A DNA stretch of 34,807 nt from the NCBI GenBank assembly GCA_016937195.1, contig JAFGWK010000048.1, positions 1-34,807 on the forward strand, read 5' to 3'. Position numbers and translations under genes: made by a program. This document shows positions 1 to 9,603 of the stretch, one piece after another (within the stretch, counting starts at the first letter, position 1; every line of letters starts with the position of its first letter). A model generated the notes under the pieces. It saw only the letters and a program-made list of their open reading frames with translations, was not told where the DNA came from and searched no databases. The stretch is from Paracoccaceae bacterium (GTDB lineage Bacteria; Pseudomonadota; Alphaproteobacteria; Rhodobacterales; Rhodobacteraceae).

Positions 1-7
1 CGCAGCT

Positions 8-47
8 AAATGCCTTCCACTGGAAGGCATTTTCGGCCCGTCGGGCC
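8..47 (-). terminator. Two tandem palindromes downstream of guaA; candidate transcription terminator
   Basis: AAATGCCTTCCA-c-TGGAAGGCATTT (8-32, 12-bp arms) and GGCCCG-t-CGGGCC (35-47), immediately after the guaA stop on the minus strand. No long U-tract, so termination is uncertain. Confidence 0.4.
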
Positions 48-55
48 ACCGCTGC

Positions 56-1621
56 TCACTCCCACTCGATCGTGCCGGGAGGCTTGGATGTGATATCGTA
101 GGTCACGCGATTGATGCCCTTGACCTCGTTGATGATCCGCGTCGCCGTTTCGCCCAAGAATTCATGGCTGAAAGGGTAATAGTCGGCGGTCATACCATCG
201 ACGCTGGTCACCGCGCGCAGCGCACAGGCGAAATCATAGGTCCGTCCGTCGCCCATCACGCCCACGGTGCGCACCGGCAAGATCGCGACGAAAGCCTGCC
301 AGATCTCATCATACAGCCCATGCTTGCGGATCTGGTCGATATAGACCGCATCAGCCTTGCGCAAAATATCCAGCTTTTCGCGGGTGATTTCGCCGGGGCA
401 GCGGATCGCCAGACCGGGTCCGGGGAAGGGGTGGCGACCGATGAACGAAGCGGGCAGGCCCAACTCATGACCCAAAGCGCGCACCTCGTCCTTGAACAGC
501 TCGCGCAGCGGTTCAACCAGTTTCAGGCCCATCTTCTCGGGCAGGCCGCCGACATTGTGGTGGCTCTTGATCGTGACCGAAGGGCCACCGGAAAACGACA
601 CCGATTCAATGACATCAGGGTAAAGCGTGCCCTGCGCCAGATACTCGGCATCCTTGATTTCATTGGCGTATTTCTGAAACACATCGATGAAGAGCCGCCC
701 GATGGTCTTGCGCTTCACCTCGGGGTCAGAAACGCCTTCCAAAGCGCCCAAGAACAGATCGCTCTCATCGGCGGCGATCAGCTTGATATTGTAGTTGTCG
801 CGAAACATCTTGACCACTTCCGTGGCCTCGTTCTGGCGCAGCAACCCGTGATCAACAAAGACGCAGGTCAGCTGATCGCCAATCGCCTCATGCAGCAAAA
901 TCGCGGTGACCGAGCTGTCCACGCCCCCCGACAGGCCGCAAATGACATGCGCATCGCCCACCTGTTCGCGGATCGCGTCGATCGCTTGCTGGCGATAGCC
1001 CGCCATCGTCCAGTCGCCCGTAAAGCCCGCATCGCGCACGAAATTCTCATACAAGGTCGCGCCATTGGGGGTGTGATGCACCTCGGGGTGGAACTGCACG
1101 GCATAAAAGCGGCGGCTCAGATCGGCGGTGATCGCGTAGGGCGCGCCCGGCGAGGTTCCGTAAACCTCAAATCCCGGCGCAAGACGGCTGACGTGGTCGC
1201 CGTGGCTCATCCAGACCTGTTCACGCCCGGTGCCATCCATGAACCAGCCCTTGAGCAGGTCGATGCGGGTTTGTGTCGGCGTGACGTAAGCGCGGCCAAA
1301 TTCGGCCGTGTGGCTTTGACCGGCCTCAACCAAACCGCCCAGATCCTGCATCATGACCTGTTGACCATAGCAGATGCCAAGAATTGGCACGCCCATTTCA
1401 TAGGCGCTTTTGGGCGGGCGCGGAGAGCCCTCACGCGTCACGCTATCAGGGCCGCCCGAAAAGATAATCGCCATCGGGGCGAAGTCTTTCAGGAACGCGT
1501 CGGTGACGTTCTGATAGGGGTGGATTTCGCAATAGACGTTGAGTTCACGCAGGCGACGCGCGATGAGCTGCGTAACCTGAGAGCCAAAGTCGATGATAAG
1601 AAGGCGCTGATGCTTTGTCAT
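56..1621 (-). CDS. guaA: GMP synthase (glutamine-hydrolysing)
   Basis: 521 aa; GATase class I motif [20 protein letters not shown]-loop SGGVDSSV, C-terminal ...KPPGTIEWE. Confidence 0.98.
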   Translation of the reverse strand: MTKHQRLLIIDFGSQVTQLIARRLRELNVYCEIHPYQNVTDAFLKDFAPMAIIFSGGPDSVTREGSPRPPKSAYEMGVPILGICYGQQVMMQDLGGLVEAGQSHTAEFGRAYVTPTQTRIDLLKGWFMDGTGREQVWMSHGDHVSRLAPGFEVYGTSPGAPYAITADLSRRFYAVQFHPEVHHTPNGATLYENFVRDAGFTGDWTMAGYRQQAIDAIREQVGDAHVICGLSGGVDSSVTAILLHEAIGDQLTCVFVDHGLLRQNEATEVVKMFRDNYNIKLIAADESDLFLGALEGVSDPEVKRKTIGRLFIDVFQKYANEIKDAEYLAQGTLYPDVIESVSFSGGPSVTIKSHHNVGGLPEKMGLKLVEPLRELFKDEVRALGHELGLPASFIGRHPFPGPGLAIRCPGEITREKLDILRKADAVYIDQIRKHGLYDEIWQAFVAILPVRTVGVMGDGRTYDFACALRAVTSVDGMTADYYPFSHEFLGETATRIINEVKGINRVTYDITSKPPGTIEWE

Positions 1622-1676
1622 AACTTCGCATTAGGGCGCGTTGATCGCAAAAGCAAGAGGCCCACGGGCCCCGAAA

Positions 1677-1973
1677 TCACCGTTTATAGCAGCGCGAACG
1701 CGATCCGAACCCTGCGGGCGAGCAGACATAGCTGCCATTGCCCAAGGATCGGGCTTGTGCGGTGCGGGTCGGGGCTTGCGTCTTGCCGCTGCGCGCCGAG
1801 GCCAGCCAGTCAAACCGGGCAGCCCCCTTGCCGGCAACGGTTTTCACCGCCATGCGGGGCGGGTTCAGTGTCATGACCGCGGATTGCTGTGCGACAGTGG
1901 GCGCGCCGATCAATGCAATAGACATAGCGATACAGATCGCGCCAACGCGTTGGGAAACCTTGGAAATCATCAT
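1677..1973 (-). CDS. Small secreted protein of unknown function with conserved-looking C-terminal GNGSYVCSPAGFGSRSRCYKR
   Basis: 98 aa; N-terminal signal peptide (MMISKVSQRVGAICIAMSIALIGAPTVAQQ); paired Cys near the C-terminus; purine-rich sequence upstream of the ATG. Confidence 0.6.
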   Translation of the reverse strand: MMISKVSQRVGAICIAMSIALIGAPTVAQQSAVMTLNPPRMAVKTVAGKGAARFDWLASARSGKTQAPTRTAQARSLGNGSYVCSPAGFGSRSRCYKR

Positions 1974-2128
1974 TCTGCTCAGCCTTTCTTGCGGTCTTCA
2001 CACCCATCCCGGACGTGTAGGAACGGTTCTCCGTTCGCATTAAACGTATGAATGGTTGATAAAAGGCTAAGCGTCAATGTCGGCCTTGACGCGGCGGCAA
2101 GGTGGCAAAATCAGGGCAAAGAAAAAAT

Positions 2129-2156
2129 AGCGCGCGCAAAAATATTTGCGCGCGCT
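2129..2156 (-). terminator. Rho-independent terminator of the polysaccharide operon
   Basis: AGCGCGCGCAAA-aata-TTTGCGCGCGCT perfect 12-bp stem; on the minus strand followed by TATTTTTTC; about 57 bp past the stop of the last gene. Confidence 0.9.
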
Positions 2157-2213
2157 TTCAAAGTGTTATGCTGCATATAGCGTGTCGGCGAATTCTTGCC
2201 ACCAAGGATGGTG

Positions 2214-3122
2214 TTATTGCAAGACCTGATTCTTGATGCGCCAATCGGGTGTGCCAAAGCCCTCGGGCCAAGGATAAACCTCGTTCTGGTTGAAGTAGAC
2301 CACGCCGACCAGATTGGGGTAGGCGGGCTTCTCGACCCGCACGCTTTCTTTCCACAAATCGATATAGCTCTGATCGCCGACATAGCCGAGTTCGGCCACC
2401 ACGACAGGCTTGCCGAAAGCGGCCGCGCGTTTATAGCGGGGGGCAAAAATGTCGTCAAAGCTGCGATCTGCGCCATATTTCGCGCGATCCCACGCTTGCA
2501 GTCCGAACACCGACAGCCCGACCAGATCGACGAAATCATCGCCGGGGTAATATTGCGCCATGTCTTCATCGCCCAGCGGCGACCACATCAAGGTGATCTT
2601 GGGTGCGGATTGTTTGCAGATCCCGGTCATGCGCCGATAGGCTGATATGTAATCTTCGGGCGACCAACCTGCCCAAATGAATTGCCCGCTCGCATCATCC
2701 ATTTCATGGGCAAAGCGCAAGGTGACCGGGCTTTGCAAGCCCCCCAGCACCTCGCAAACGGCGGTCATGTTGGCATCATATTCGCCCCGCGCGATACCGC
2801 GGCGCAGATATTGCGCGGTGTTGCGTTCCGAACGTGACCATGTCCAGGGTTCAAGCGTGACCAGCAGCGCGCGGCCGCGCTCTTTGGCATAGGCATCAGC
2901 ATCATTGAGCGAGGGCAGGTAGACATCCTCCCAAGGCAGAAACAGATGCTCGATTACGACAGGCGTTTTCTCTGAGAAATCACCATCGGGGTCATACACG
3001 CCAAAAGGCAGGGTGCCCGGAGGGACCTCGACAGGCCCCGCCTGTGCTGCGAGTGCCGTAAGCGAAACCGCCAGCGCGCCAAGCGTTGTGCGCCATTTTG
3101 AAATTCCATATTTCTTTAGCAT
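2214..3122 (-). CDS. Secreted GH26-like glycoside hydrolase (beta-mannanase / beta-1,3-xylanase-type fold)
   Basis: 302 aa; signal peptide; LRFAHEMD (putative acid/base Glu) and VVVAELGYVG (putative nucleophile Glu) in GH26-like context; RBS GGAGGGG before ATG. Confidence 0.75.
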   Translation of the reverse strand: MLKKYGISKWRTTLGALAVSLTALAAQAGPVEVPPGTLPFGVYDPDGDFSEKTPVVIEHLFLPWEDVYLPSLNDADAYAKERGRALLVTLEPWTWSRSERNTAQYLRRGIARGEYDANMTAVCEVLGGLQSPVTLRFAHEMDDASGQFIWAGWSPEDYISAYRRMTGICKQSAPKITLMWSPLGDEDMAQYYPGDDFVDLVGLSVFGLQAWDRAKYGADRSFDDIFAPRYKRAAAFGKPVVVAELGYVGDQSYIDLWKESVRVEKPAYPNLVGVVYFNQNEVYPWPEGFGTPDWRIKNQVLQ

Positions 3123-3153
3123 TTACGTCCCCTCCAAGTCTGCCTCAGGCCAA

Positions 3154-4968
3154 TCAGTGTGTTGACCAGCCCGGAGATATTCGAAACTGCGCCTTGCCCG
3201 GCGCGCCCATGCCCGCACCCGAGGCGACATATTGCACCCGCGTGAGATGGACGGGTTCCAGCCCGATCAGTAGCGCATGCAGGCTTTCTTCGCCCCGCGC
3301 CACCAGCGCACCCAGCGTCATCGCGCCAATCACCGCAAGCGTGGCAAATTGCGCCGCCAGATCGCGGCTGGCCCAATTGGGGCGCGCATGGCGCAATGGC
3401 TCGGCGATGGCCAAGGCCAGCAGCGTCGCGAAAACCGCCGCATTGAGCAGCGAGAGCAGGTAAAACCCGCGCGCCTCGCCTGCATCTGCCACCATCAGCA
3501 CCGGCAGCAGCGCGCCAATCGCCAAAGCAGCATACACCATCAGCACCTTTCGCGGCAGCTGTGTGTGCGCGGCCTCGCCCTTGGGCGTGATGCGGAAGTC
3601 GACGAAATGGCCGCTCAGGCGGTCGCGCATCGCCATCACGCAGCCCCAAAGCACCCAAGGCCATTGCATCATCGGAAACAGTATCCGCTCCCATCCCAGC
3701 ACCTTCGCATCCATAGGGCGCAGCAATCCATCGGCGCGCAAACGATAGGCGAAGGCCAGCAGCACCAGCCCGGCAGGCAGCGCATGGGCGAGAAATTCAG
3801 GAAAAGTTACATCGGCAAAGCGGGTGCCAAGGCTGAGCGCTGCAATCGGCATCAGATACATGCAGCCCATCACCAGCGCAAAGATCAAATACCAGCTCTG
3901 GCAGAGCAGGAACAACACGCGCAAGCGCAGCGGCAAGGTGCGCAAGTAGCGCCGGGTATGAGCCAGTAGCAGCGTCATCAGAGAGCGTGACCACTGAAAT
4001 TCCTGTGTCACCAGATCGGGCAGGCTGGCAGGACCATCGCCAATCGCGATTGCATCAATCGCATGCACCCCGCGCCAGCCCGTAGCCGCGATCAGCATCG
4101 TGGTCGAGTGATCCTCGGCCAGATCGGGGCCAAGCCCGCCCGCCTGTTTCAGCGCCCGCGTGCGTACAGCGTAATGCGAGCCGATACACATCGGCGTCAG
4201 CACGCCGCTATAGCCCGCCTGCAACATGCCGTGAAAGGCGGCCTCGGAATGCAGCCGCGCACGTGCCGCCCAACTGGATTTGGCATTGGCCGCACAGATT
4301 GAGGGCGCGCTGACATAGCCCACCGTGTCGTCGCTGAACGGACGCAGCATTTCGCGCAAATACCCCGGTTGAGGCACGTGATCGGCATCAAGCTGGCTGA
4401 CGATGTCGTAGTCGCGATAGCCCCAGTGGTCGTAGAAATAGGCGAGGTTACCTTCTTTGCAGCGGGTGCGGCGTGGCCATGTCGGGCGATGATACTCGGC
4501 CACGTTTTGACGGCTGGAAATGCGCACACCGTTTGCTTTGCACCACGCGCGGGTGGCGGCGTCGGGGGCCTCATCGGCCAGCCATGTGTCATGGGGATAA
4601 TCCTGCGCCAGCATCGCCTCAAGCGTCGGGCGCAGGACAGAAAACGGCTCAGACGGGGTTTTTGTCACGATCATTGCGACGCGCCAGCGCGCGGGGGCTG
4701 GATCGGGCGAGGACGGGCGGCGCGCGTTCAGTGCAATCGTCAGGAAATATGCCTGCATCGCGCTGAGCCAGATCAGCGCAAGCGTGATCAGTACAAACCG
4801 GCCCCAGCCGATCACATGCAACGGATCAAGCCACCAAAGCCAGAACCACGCCGCAGCCACAACCCACGCGCCAAAAAGCGCGCGATAGCGCAACGCCTGG
4901 GTCGAACTGAGCAGCGGGACGAGATGGCCTTGCGCTTCGGCCGTGCGCGTTTCGCGCCGGATCAGCAT
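3154..4968 (-). CDS. Membrane glycosyltransferase family 2, cellulose-synthase-like
   Basis: Start refined to ATG at 4968, overlapping the upstream stop (ATGCTGA). Multiple TM segments; LDADHVP (DxD-type), LAEDHST (TED-like), QEFQWSRS (QxxRW-position motif). Confidence 0.88.
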   Translation of the reverse strand: MLIRRETRTAEAQGHLVPLLSSTQALRYRALFGAWVVAAAWFWLWWLDPLHVIGWGRFVLITLALIWLSAMQAYFLTIALNARRPSSPDPAPARWRVAMIVTKTPSEPFSVLRPTLEAMLAQDYPHDTWLADEAPDAATRAWCKANGVRISSRQNVAEYHRPTWPRRTRCKEGNLAYFYDHWGYRDYDIVSQLDADHVPQPGYLREMLRPFSDDTVGYVSAPSICAANAKSSWAARARLHSEAAFHGMLQAGYSGVLTPMCIGSHYAVRTRALKQAGGLGPDLAEDHSTTMLIAATGWRGVHAIDAIAIGDGPASLPDLVTQEFQWSRSLMTLLLAHTRRYLRTLPLRLRVLFLLCQSWYLIFALVMGCMYLMPIAALSLGTRFADVTFPEFLAHALPAGLVLLAFAYRLRADGLLRPMDAKVLGWERILFPMMQWPWVLWGCVMAMRDRLSGHFVDFRITPKGEAAHTQLPRKVLMVYAALAIGALLPVLMVADAGEARGFYLLSLLNAAVFATLLALAIAEPLRHARPNWASRDLAAQFATLAVIGAMTLGALVARGEESLHALLIGLEPVHLTRVQYVASGAGMGAPGKAQFRISPGWSTH

Positions 4969-5978
4969 GAGGCCATCCCACACGTGGTTTGCGCACTCAG
5001 CCCAAACCACGGCGCCGCATGGGCAATCATCTGGTCCAGTTCGCCATAGGCGGGCGCAAATCCGATCAGGTTGGCGGCACGGGTGGGATCGGCGGTCAGC
5101 TCGGGTGGGTCGCCCGCGCGCCGGGGCCCCAATCGCAGCGGCACACCGCGCCCCGTGACCCTCTCAACCGCAGCGACCACGTCAAAGATCGAAGCGCCCC
5201 GACCCGTGCCCAAATTCAGCGCGACATTGGCGCCGCCATTATCAAGGTGATCGAGCGCACAAAGATGGGCACGCGCAAGATCGCTGACATGGATGTAATC
5301 GCGAATGCAGGTGCCATCGGGTGTCGCGTAATCGCTACCAAAGACCTGAAGCGGCGGGCCTAGACCGGCCGCCGCCATCAGCGCGAGCGGGATCAGATGG
5401 GTTTCGGGCGCGTGACGCTCTCCCAGATCGCCTTCTGGATCAGCGCCCGCCGCATTGAAATAGCGCAACGCGGCATAGCGCAGCCCATGGGCTGTCGCGG
5501 CATCGCGCAACATCCATTCCCCGATCAGTTTCGTGCGCCCATACGGGTTGATCGGGTTTTGCGCACTGTCTTCGGTGATCGGCAGATCGGCGGGCGTGCC
5601 ATAGGTTGCGCAGCTTGACGAAAACAAGATCCGTTCGCAGCCAACTTCTAGCATGGCATTCAAAAGCGCCCGCATGCCGTTCACATTCACATCGTAATAT
5701 CCCAGCGGATCACGCACGCTTTCCCCGACATAGGCGAGGGCGGCAAAATGGATCACCGCATCAATGCGCTCTTCGCGCAGCGTTTGCGCCAGACGATCAG
5801 AGTCGCGGATGTCGCCAGCAATCAGTGGCCCCCAGCGCACCGCGTCGGCATGCCCGCGCGAGAGGTTGTCATAGGCAATCGGCAGCCGCCCAGCCTGGGC
5901 CAGCGCCTTGCAGCAATGCGAGCCGATGTAGCCCGCACCGCCGGTGACCAGCACCCGCTCTGCGCGCCACATACTCAT
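4962..5978 (-). CDS. galE: UDP-glucose 4-epimerase
   Basis: [72 protein letters not shown]. Confidence 0.93.
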   Translation of the reverse strand: MSMWRAERVLVTGGAGYIGSHCCKALAQAGRLPIAYDNLSRGHADAVRWGPLIAGDIRDSDRLAQTLREERIDAVIHFAALAYVGESVRDPLGYYDVNVNGMRALLNAMLEVGCERILFSSSCATYGTPADLPITEDSAQNPINPYGRTKLIGEWMLRDAATAHGLRYAALRYFNAAGADPEGDLGERHAPETHLIPLALMAAAGLGPPLQVFGSDYATPDGTCIRDYIHVSDLARAHLCALDHLDNGGANVALNLGTGRGASIFDVVAAVERVTGRGVPLRLGPRRAGDPPELTADPTRAANLIGFAPAYGELDQMIAHAAPWFGLSAQTTCGMASC

Positions 5979-7015
5979 GCGAAGGCGGCTTCCTGCGCCG
6001 CTGGCTGGCCCAAAAGCTGGGATTGGAAATAGGCGATGGTGGGTACCAGACCGGTGCGCAGATCGACCTTGGGCTGCCAGTTCAGCAGCGTGCGGGCGCG
6101 GGTGATATCGGGGCGGCGCTGGCGCGGATCATCCACTGGTAAATCGCAATGAATCAGCTTTGATCGCGACCCGGTCATCTCACAGACCACCTGCGCGATT
6201 TGCGCCACCGAGAACTCTACCGGATTGCCCAGATTAACCGGGGCAGGGCCGATATCGTTGTTTTCCATCAACGCCTGCATGCCATCCAGCAAGTCATCGA
6301 CATAACACAGTGATCGCGTTTGCAGCCCTGCGCCATACAGCGTGATCGGCACGCCTTGCAGCGCTTGCATCACGAAATTAGAGACCACGCGACCATCATT
6401 CGGGTCCATGCGCGGCCCGTAGGTGTTGAAGATTCGCATGATGCGAATATCGGTGCCATGGGCGTGGAAATGGTCATGAAACAGGGTTTCGGCCGCGCGT
6501 TTTCCTTCGTCATAGCAGGCGCGCGGGCCAAACGTGTTGACCTGTCCGCGATAGCTTTCGGGTTGAGGCGATATCTCGGGATCGCCATAGACTTCCGAGG
6601 TCGAGGCCTGCAAAATCCGCGCGCCCTTGCGACGCGCCAACTCTAGCACATTCATCGCCCCGATCACCGAGGTTTGGAACGTATGGATCGGGTCGAGCTG
6701 GTATTTCGGCGGCGACGCCGGGCAGGCAAGGTTGTAAATTCGCTCAAGGCGACCATCGATGTCAAAGGGCACGATCACGTCATGTTTCACAAAGGCGAAA
6801 TTGGGATGCGTGCGCAGATGGGCGATGTTTTCAAGGCGCCCCGTGAGCAGGTTATCAAGGCATATGACCCGATGCCCAGCCGCCAAAAGCCGCTCGCAAA
6901 GGTTGGACCCCAAGAACCCGGCGCCCCCGGTAATCAGGATGCGGTGGTGCTTAGAACGGTCCTGTTTAGAGCGCACCGGAAAATACGGCGCAAAGATACG
7001 CGGAACGTCAGTCAT
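5975..7015 (-). CDS. UDP-glucuronate decarboxylase (UDP-xylose synthase) family SDR
   Basis: [67 protein letters not shown]. Start refined to ATG 7015 with GGAGGGAGG upstream; 4-nt ATGA overlap with galE. Confidence 0.92.
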   Translation of the reverse strand: MTDVPRIFAPYFPVRSKQDRSKHHRILITGGAGFLGSNLCERLLAAGHRVICLDNLLTGRLENIAHLRTHPNFAFVKHDVIVPFDIDGRLERIYNLACPASPPKYQLDPIHTFQTSVIGAMNVLELARRKGARILQASTSEVYGDPEISPQPESYRGQVNTFGPRACYDEGKRAAETLFHDHFHAHGTDIRIMRIFNTYGPRMDPNDGRVVSNFVMQALQGVPITLYGAGLQTRSLCYVDDLLDGMQALMENNDIGPAPVNLGNPVEFSVAQIAQVVCEMTGSRSKLIHCDLPVDDPRQRRPDITRARTLLNWQPKVDLRTGLVPTIAYFQSQLLGQPAAQEAAFA

Positions 7016-7180
7016 CGTCCTCCCTCCCCACTGGAAGAACAGCACGTCTCAGTCACGCTCATTGACCACGAGCGCGCCCGACCCCGGTGCACAAATTGCC
7101 GGGGAGTGCCTAGTTATGTGCTTGTTCTTCAAGCCTAAGCGCAAGGTTAGGGAGGGCTCAAGAAAATGTGAGCGGGGCGA

Positions 7181-7236
7181 TCAAATTCTGACCGCTTGGT
7201 CTACATAACCTTAATCAAATGTTAACCGCTTGATCT
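7181..7236. repeat. Two direct repeats TCAAATnnnnACCGCTTGrTCT, 34-bp periodicity
   Basis: 7181-7202 TCAAATTCTGACCGCTTGGTCT and 7215-7236 TCAAATGTTAACCGCTTGATCT; 18/22 identical; upstream of the polysaccharide operon. Confidence 0.75.
7211..7226. promoter_or_regulatory. Candidate CtrA-binding box TTAA-N7-TTAAC
   Basis: TTAATCAAATGTTAAC is an exact match to the alphaproteobacterial full CtrA consensus, about 200 bp upstream of the uxs-like start. Confidence 0.6.
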
Positions 7237-7321
7237 GCTTGAATAGCCTGCCTGGCTAGCGGCTCGCCTAAAAAATGTGCAAAAAAGGCGGCGAATCGGG
7301 GGCATCTTGATGTCTTTGGGC

Positions 7322-8137
7322 TTACAGGAACGCCTTGCGCAGCATGTTCAGCGCCACCAGCATCAGGAAGACGGCAAAGACCCGCTTGAGCTTTTTCGGG
7401 TCCAGCTTATGGGCCAGCGTTGCACCAATCGGGGCTGTGATCATGGTCATTGCGATCACGATCAGGAAGGCGGGAATGTTGATTGCCCCGATGGAGCCCC
7501 AAGGCGCATCCGGCACCGGCGTTAGCAGAAATCCAATGGCCGAGGGCAGGGCGATGGTCACGCCAAACCCCGCCGAGGTCGCCACAGCGCGGTGAATCGG
7601 GACGCCGTGTAACGTCTGCATCGGCGTGCCAATCGAGCCGCCGCCAATCCCCAGCAGCACCGAGAGAAACCCCATCAGCGGCCCGAACCATGCCCGAAAA
7701 AGCCCTCCCGGCAGCCCGTCGGAAATCCGCCAACTCGATTTGCCAAACATCATATAGCTGGCGATCACCATCACCATCACCGCAAAGATGATCTGCATCG
7801 TGCTTGTGCTCAGTTGATGCACCACCAGCACCCCGATCACCGCGCCAATCGCAATTGGCACCACCCATTGGCGCAAGATCTGCCAATCGACCGCTCCGCG
7901 TTTGTTATGCGCCATCACCGAGCGGATCGAAGTCACGATAATTGTCGCCAGCGAGGTCGCCACGCAGACCTGCATCAGGTCATCCGAGCCATAGCCCAGC
8001 CCGCTGAACAGATAGAAAAACGCTGGCACCAGAACGATGCCGCCGCCTACACCCAGCAACCCGGCCAAAACGCCCGCAAACGCCCCCACTGCCATCAGAA
8101 TTGCGACAAGCGGCAGCAGCGTGGACAGATCGGGCAT
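7322..8137 (-). CDS. Sulfite exporter TauE/SafE (TSUP) family permease
   Basis: 271 aa polytopic; GVLAGLLGVGGGIVLVPAF and GFLSVLLGIGGGSIGTPMQTLHGVPIHRAVATSA repeated glycine-rich motifs. Confidence 0.92.
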   Translation of the reverse strand: MPDLSTLLPLVAILMAVGAFAGVLAGLLGVGGGIVLVPAFFYLFSGLGYGSDDLMQVCVATSLATIIVTSIRSVMAHNKRGAVDWQILRQWVVPIAIGAVIGVLVVHQLSTSTMQIIFAVMVMVIASYMMFGKSSWRISDGLPGGLFRAWFGPLMGFLSVLLGIGGGSIGTPMQTLHGVPIHRAVATSAGFGVTIALPSAIGFLLTPVPDAPWGSIGAINIPAFLIVIAMTMITAPIGATLAHKLDPKKLKRVFAVFLMLVALNMLRKAFL

Positions 8138-8154
8138 GGGGGAGCTCCTCAGGG

Positions 8155-9183
8155 TTACGCTTCGTTAGCCTGCTCACGCGGGGCTGACAATGCGCTCTCG
8201 AAAAGTTCAAGCCCTGCGCCCTCGCGCGTGGCCCCTTCTGAGAGGATCTGGCGAAAACGGCGCGCACCGGGACGGGCGTGAAACAGGCCCAGCATATGGC
8301 GCGTGATCTGGTGCAGCCGCCCGCCATTTTGCAGGTGGAGCGCGATATAAGGCTTCATCGCCTCGGCGACTTCGAACGGATCAGCGGGGTGACCATCGCC
8401 CCAGATCTCGGCATCTGCGGCCCCTAGCGCCTCCATCGGCTGATGATAGGCCGCGCGCCCGATCATCACCCCGTCCAGCCCCTGCGCCAGCTCGGCCTGC
8501 GCCGCCGAGAGCGTGCCAATCCCGCCATTGATCGACAGGTGGAGCTGGGGAAATTGTGCCTTCATCCTATGCACCAGCGCATAATCGAGCGGCGGGATTT
8601 CGCGATTATCCTTGGGCGAGAGACCTTGCAGCCACGCCTTTCGCGCATGGATCGTGACGCGCCGCACCCCTGCGGCGGCGATCTTGGACAGGAAATCGGG
8701 CAGCACATCTTCGGGCGTCTGATCATCCACGCCGATCCGGCATTTCACGGTGACTTCAATGGGTTGTGCGGCGATCATGGCGGCCACGCACTCCGCTACC
8801 AGATCAGGCGATTTCATCAACACCGCACCAAAGGCGCCCGATTGTACCCGATCCGAGGGGCAGCCGCAGTTGAGATTGATCTCATCATAGCCCCAATCCG
8901 CCCCGATCGACGCCGCCTGCGCCAGTTGTGCCGGGTCCGAGCCGCCCAGTTGCAGCGCGACAGGATGCTCATGTGCATCAAAGCCCAGCAGCTTGTCGCG
9001 ATCCCCATGAATAACGGCAGGCGCGGTGACCATCTCGGAATACAGCAACGCATGGCGTGAAATTGCGCGGTGAAACATCCGGCAATGACGATCTGTCCAG
9101 TCCATCATCGGGGCAACGGACAGGCGCGCGGCGCTGTCGAGGGCCGCGCTTTTTTGATTTTCTGGCGTAGCCGTCTTGGTCAT
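8155..9183 (-). CDS. dusA: tRNA-dihydrouridine(20/20a) synthase
   Basis: LSVAPMMDWTDRHCRMFHRAIS, EINLNCGCPSDRVQSGAFGAVLM, VTVKCRIGVDD, SINGGIG, DGVMIGRAAYHQP. Start refined to 9183 (GGAGAAG upstream). Confidence 0.96.
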   Translation of the reverse strand: MTKTATPENQKSAALDSAARLSVAPMMDWTDRHCRMFHRAISRHALLYSEMVTAPAVIHGDRDKLLGFDAHEHPVALQLGGSDPAQLAQAASIGADWGYDEINLNCGCPSDRVQSGAFGAVLMKSPDLVAECVAAMIAAQPIEVTVKCRIGVDDQTPEDVLPDFLSKIAAAGVRRVTIHARKAWLQGLSPKDNREIPPLDYALVHRMKAQFPQLHLSINGGIGTLSAAQAELAQGLDGVMIGRAAYHQPMEALGAADAEIWGDGHPADPFEVAEAMKPYIALHLQNGGRLHQITRHMLGLFHARPGARRFRQILSEGATREGAGLELFESALSAPREQANEA

Positions 9184-9425
9184 CGTTGTGGTCTTCTCCA
9201 AATGTTGCCCCGTTGCGTGTGCGTTCGCGCAAACGTGATGAATAGGCATGGCCCGCGCGGAGTTCGTTTAGCACCACTTGTCGCGTAGTTCTATGCTGGA
9301 CGCTTTGGGTACAAGGAACCGCTTGGTTATTTGGCGCTCGGTATGTGGGAGTCCGAAAAGCCTGCCTAAATTTGACCGACTATAAAAAAACAATTGATTT
9401 GTACGCGCGAATTGCGGAGCTATTG

Positions 9426-9470
9426 TCACACGACTTTCACATGACGCTCGTAGGGGTCATGTGCTTGTGA
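9426..9470. promoter_or_regulatory. Inverted repeat upstream of ABC transporter operon; candidate operator or leader hairpin
   Basis: TCACA...CACATGAC-N10-GTCATGTG...TGTGA (inner arms 9438-9445 / 9456-9463; outer TCACA/TGTGA 9426-9430 / 9466-9470). Confidence 0.5.
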
Positions 9471-9603
9471 TCTGCGCGTGTCGCGATCGGGGGCAAACCC
9501 GACGCAAAAACGGATAACGCTGCGCGTCAGATTAATATTCTCGGGTGACACATCGGCAGCAAAGCTGCCCGAATGCCCGATCAACAACTGGGGGAAGACC
9601 AAT

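Noticed and set aside
8-32. Bacterial att site or mobile repeat at the left edge
   Set aside because: Simple palindrome at the guaA 3' end, better explained as part of a terminator; no second copy noticed in the window.
164-1876. 570-aa plus-strand ORF antisense to guaA
   Set aside because: High-GC shadow ORF; guaA on the other strand is unambiguous and the translation shows no recognisable domain.
7181-7236. CRISPR-like array, because of direct repeats
   Set aside because: Only two imperfect 22-bp copies at 34-bp periodicity, no cas genes; better explained as regulatory sites.
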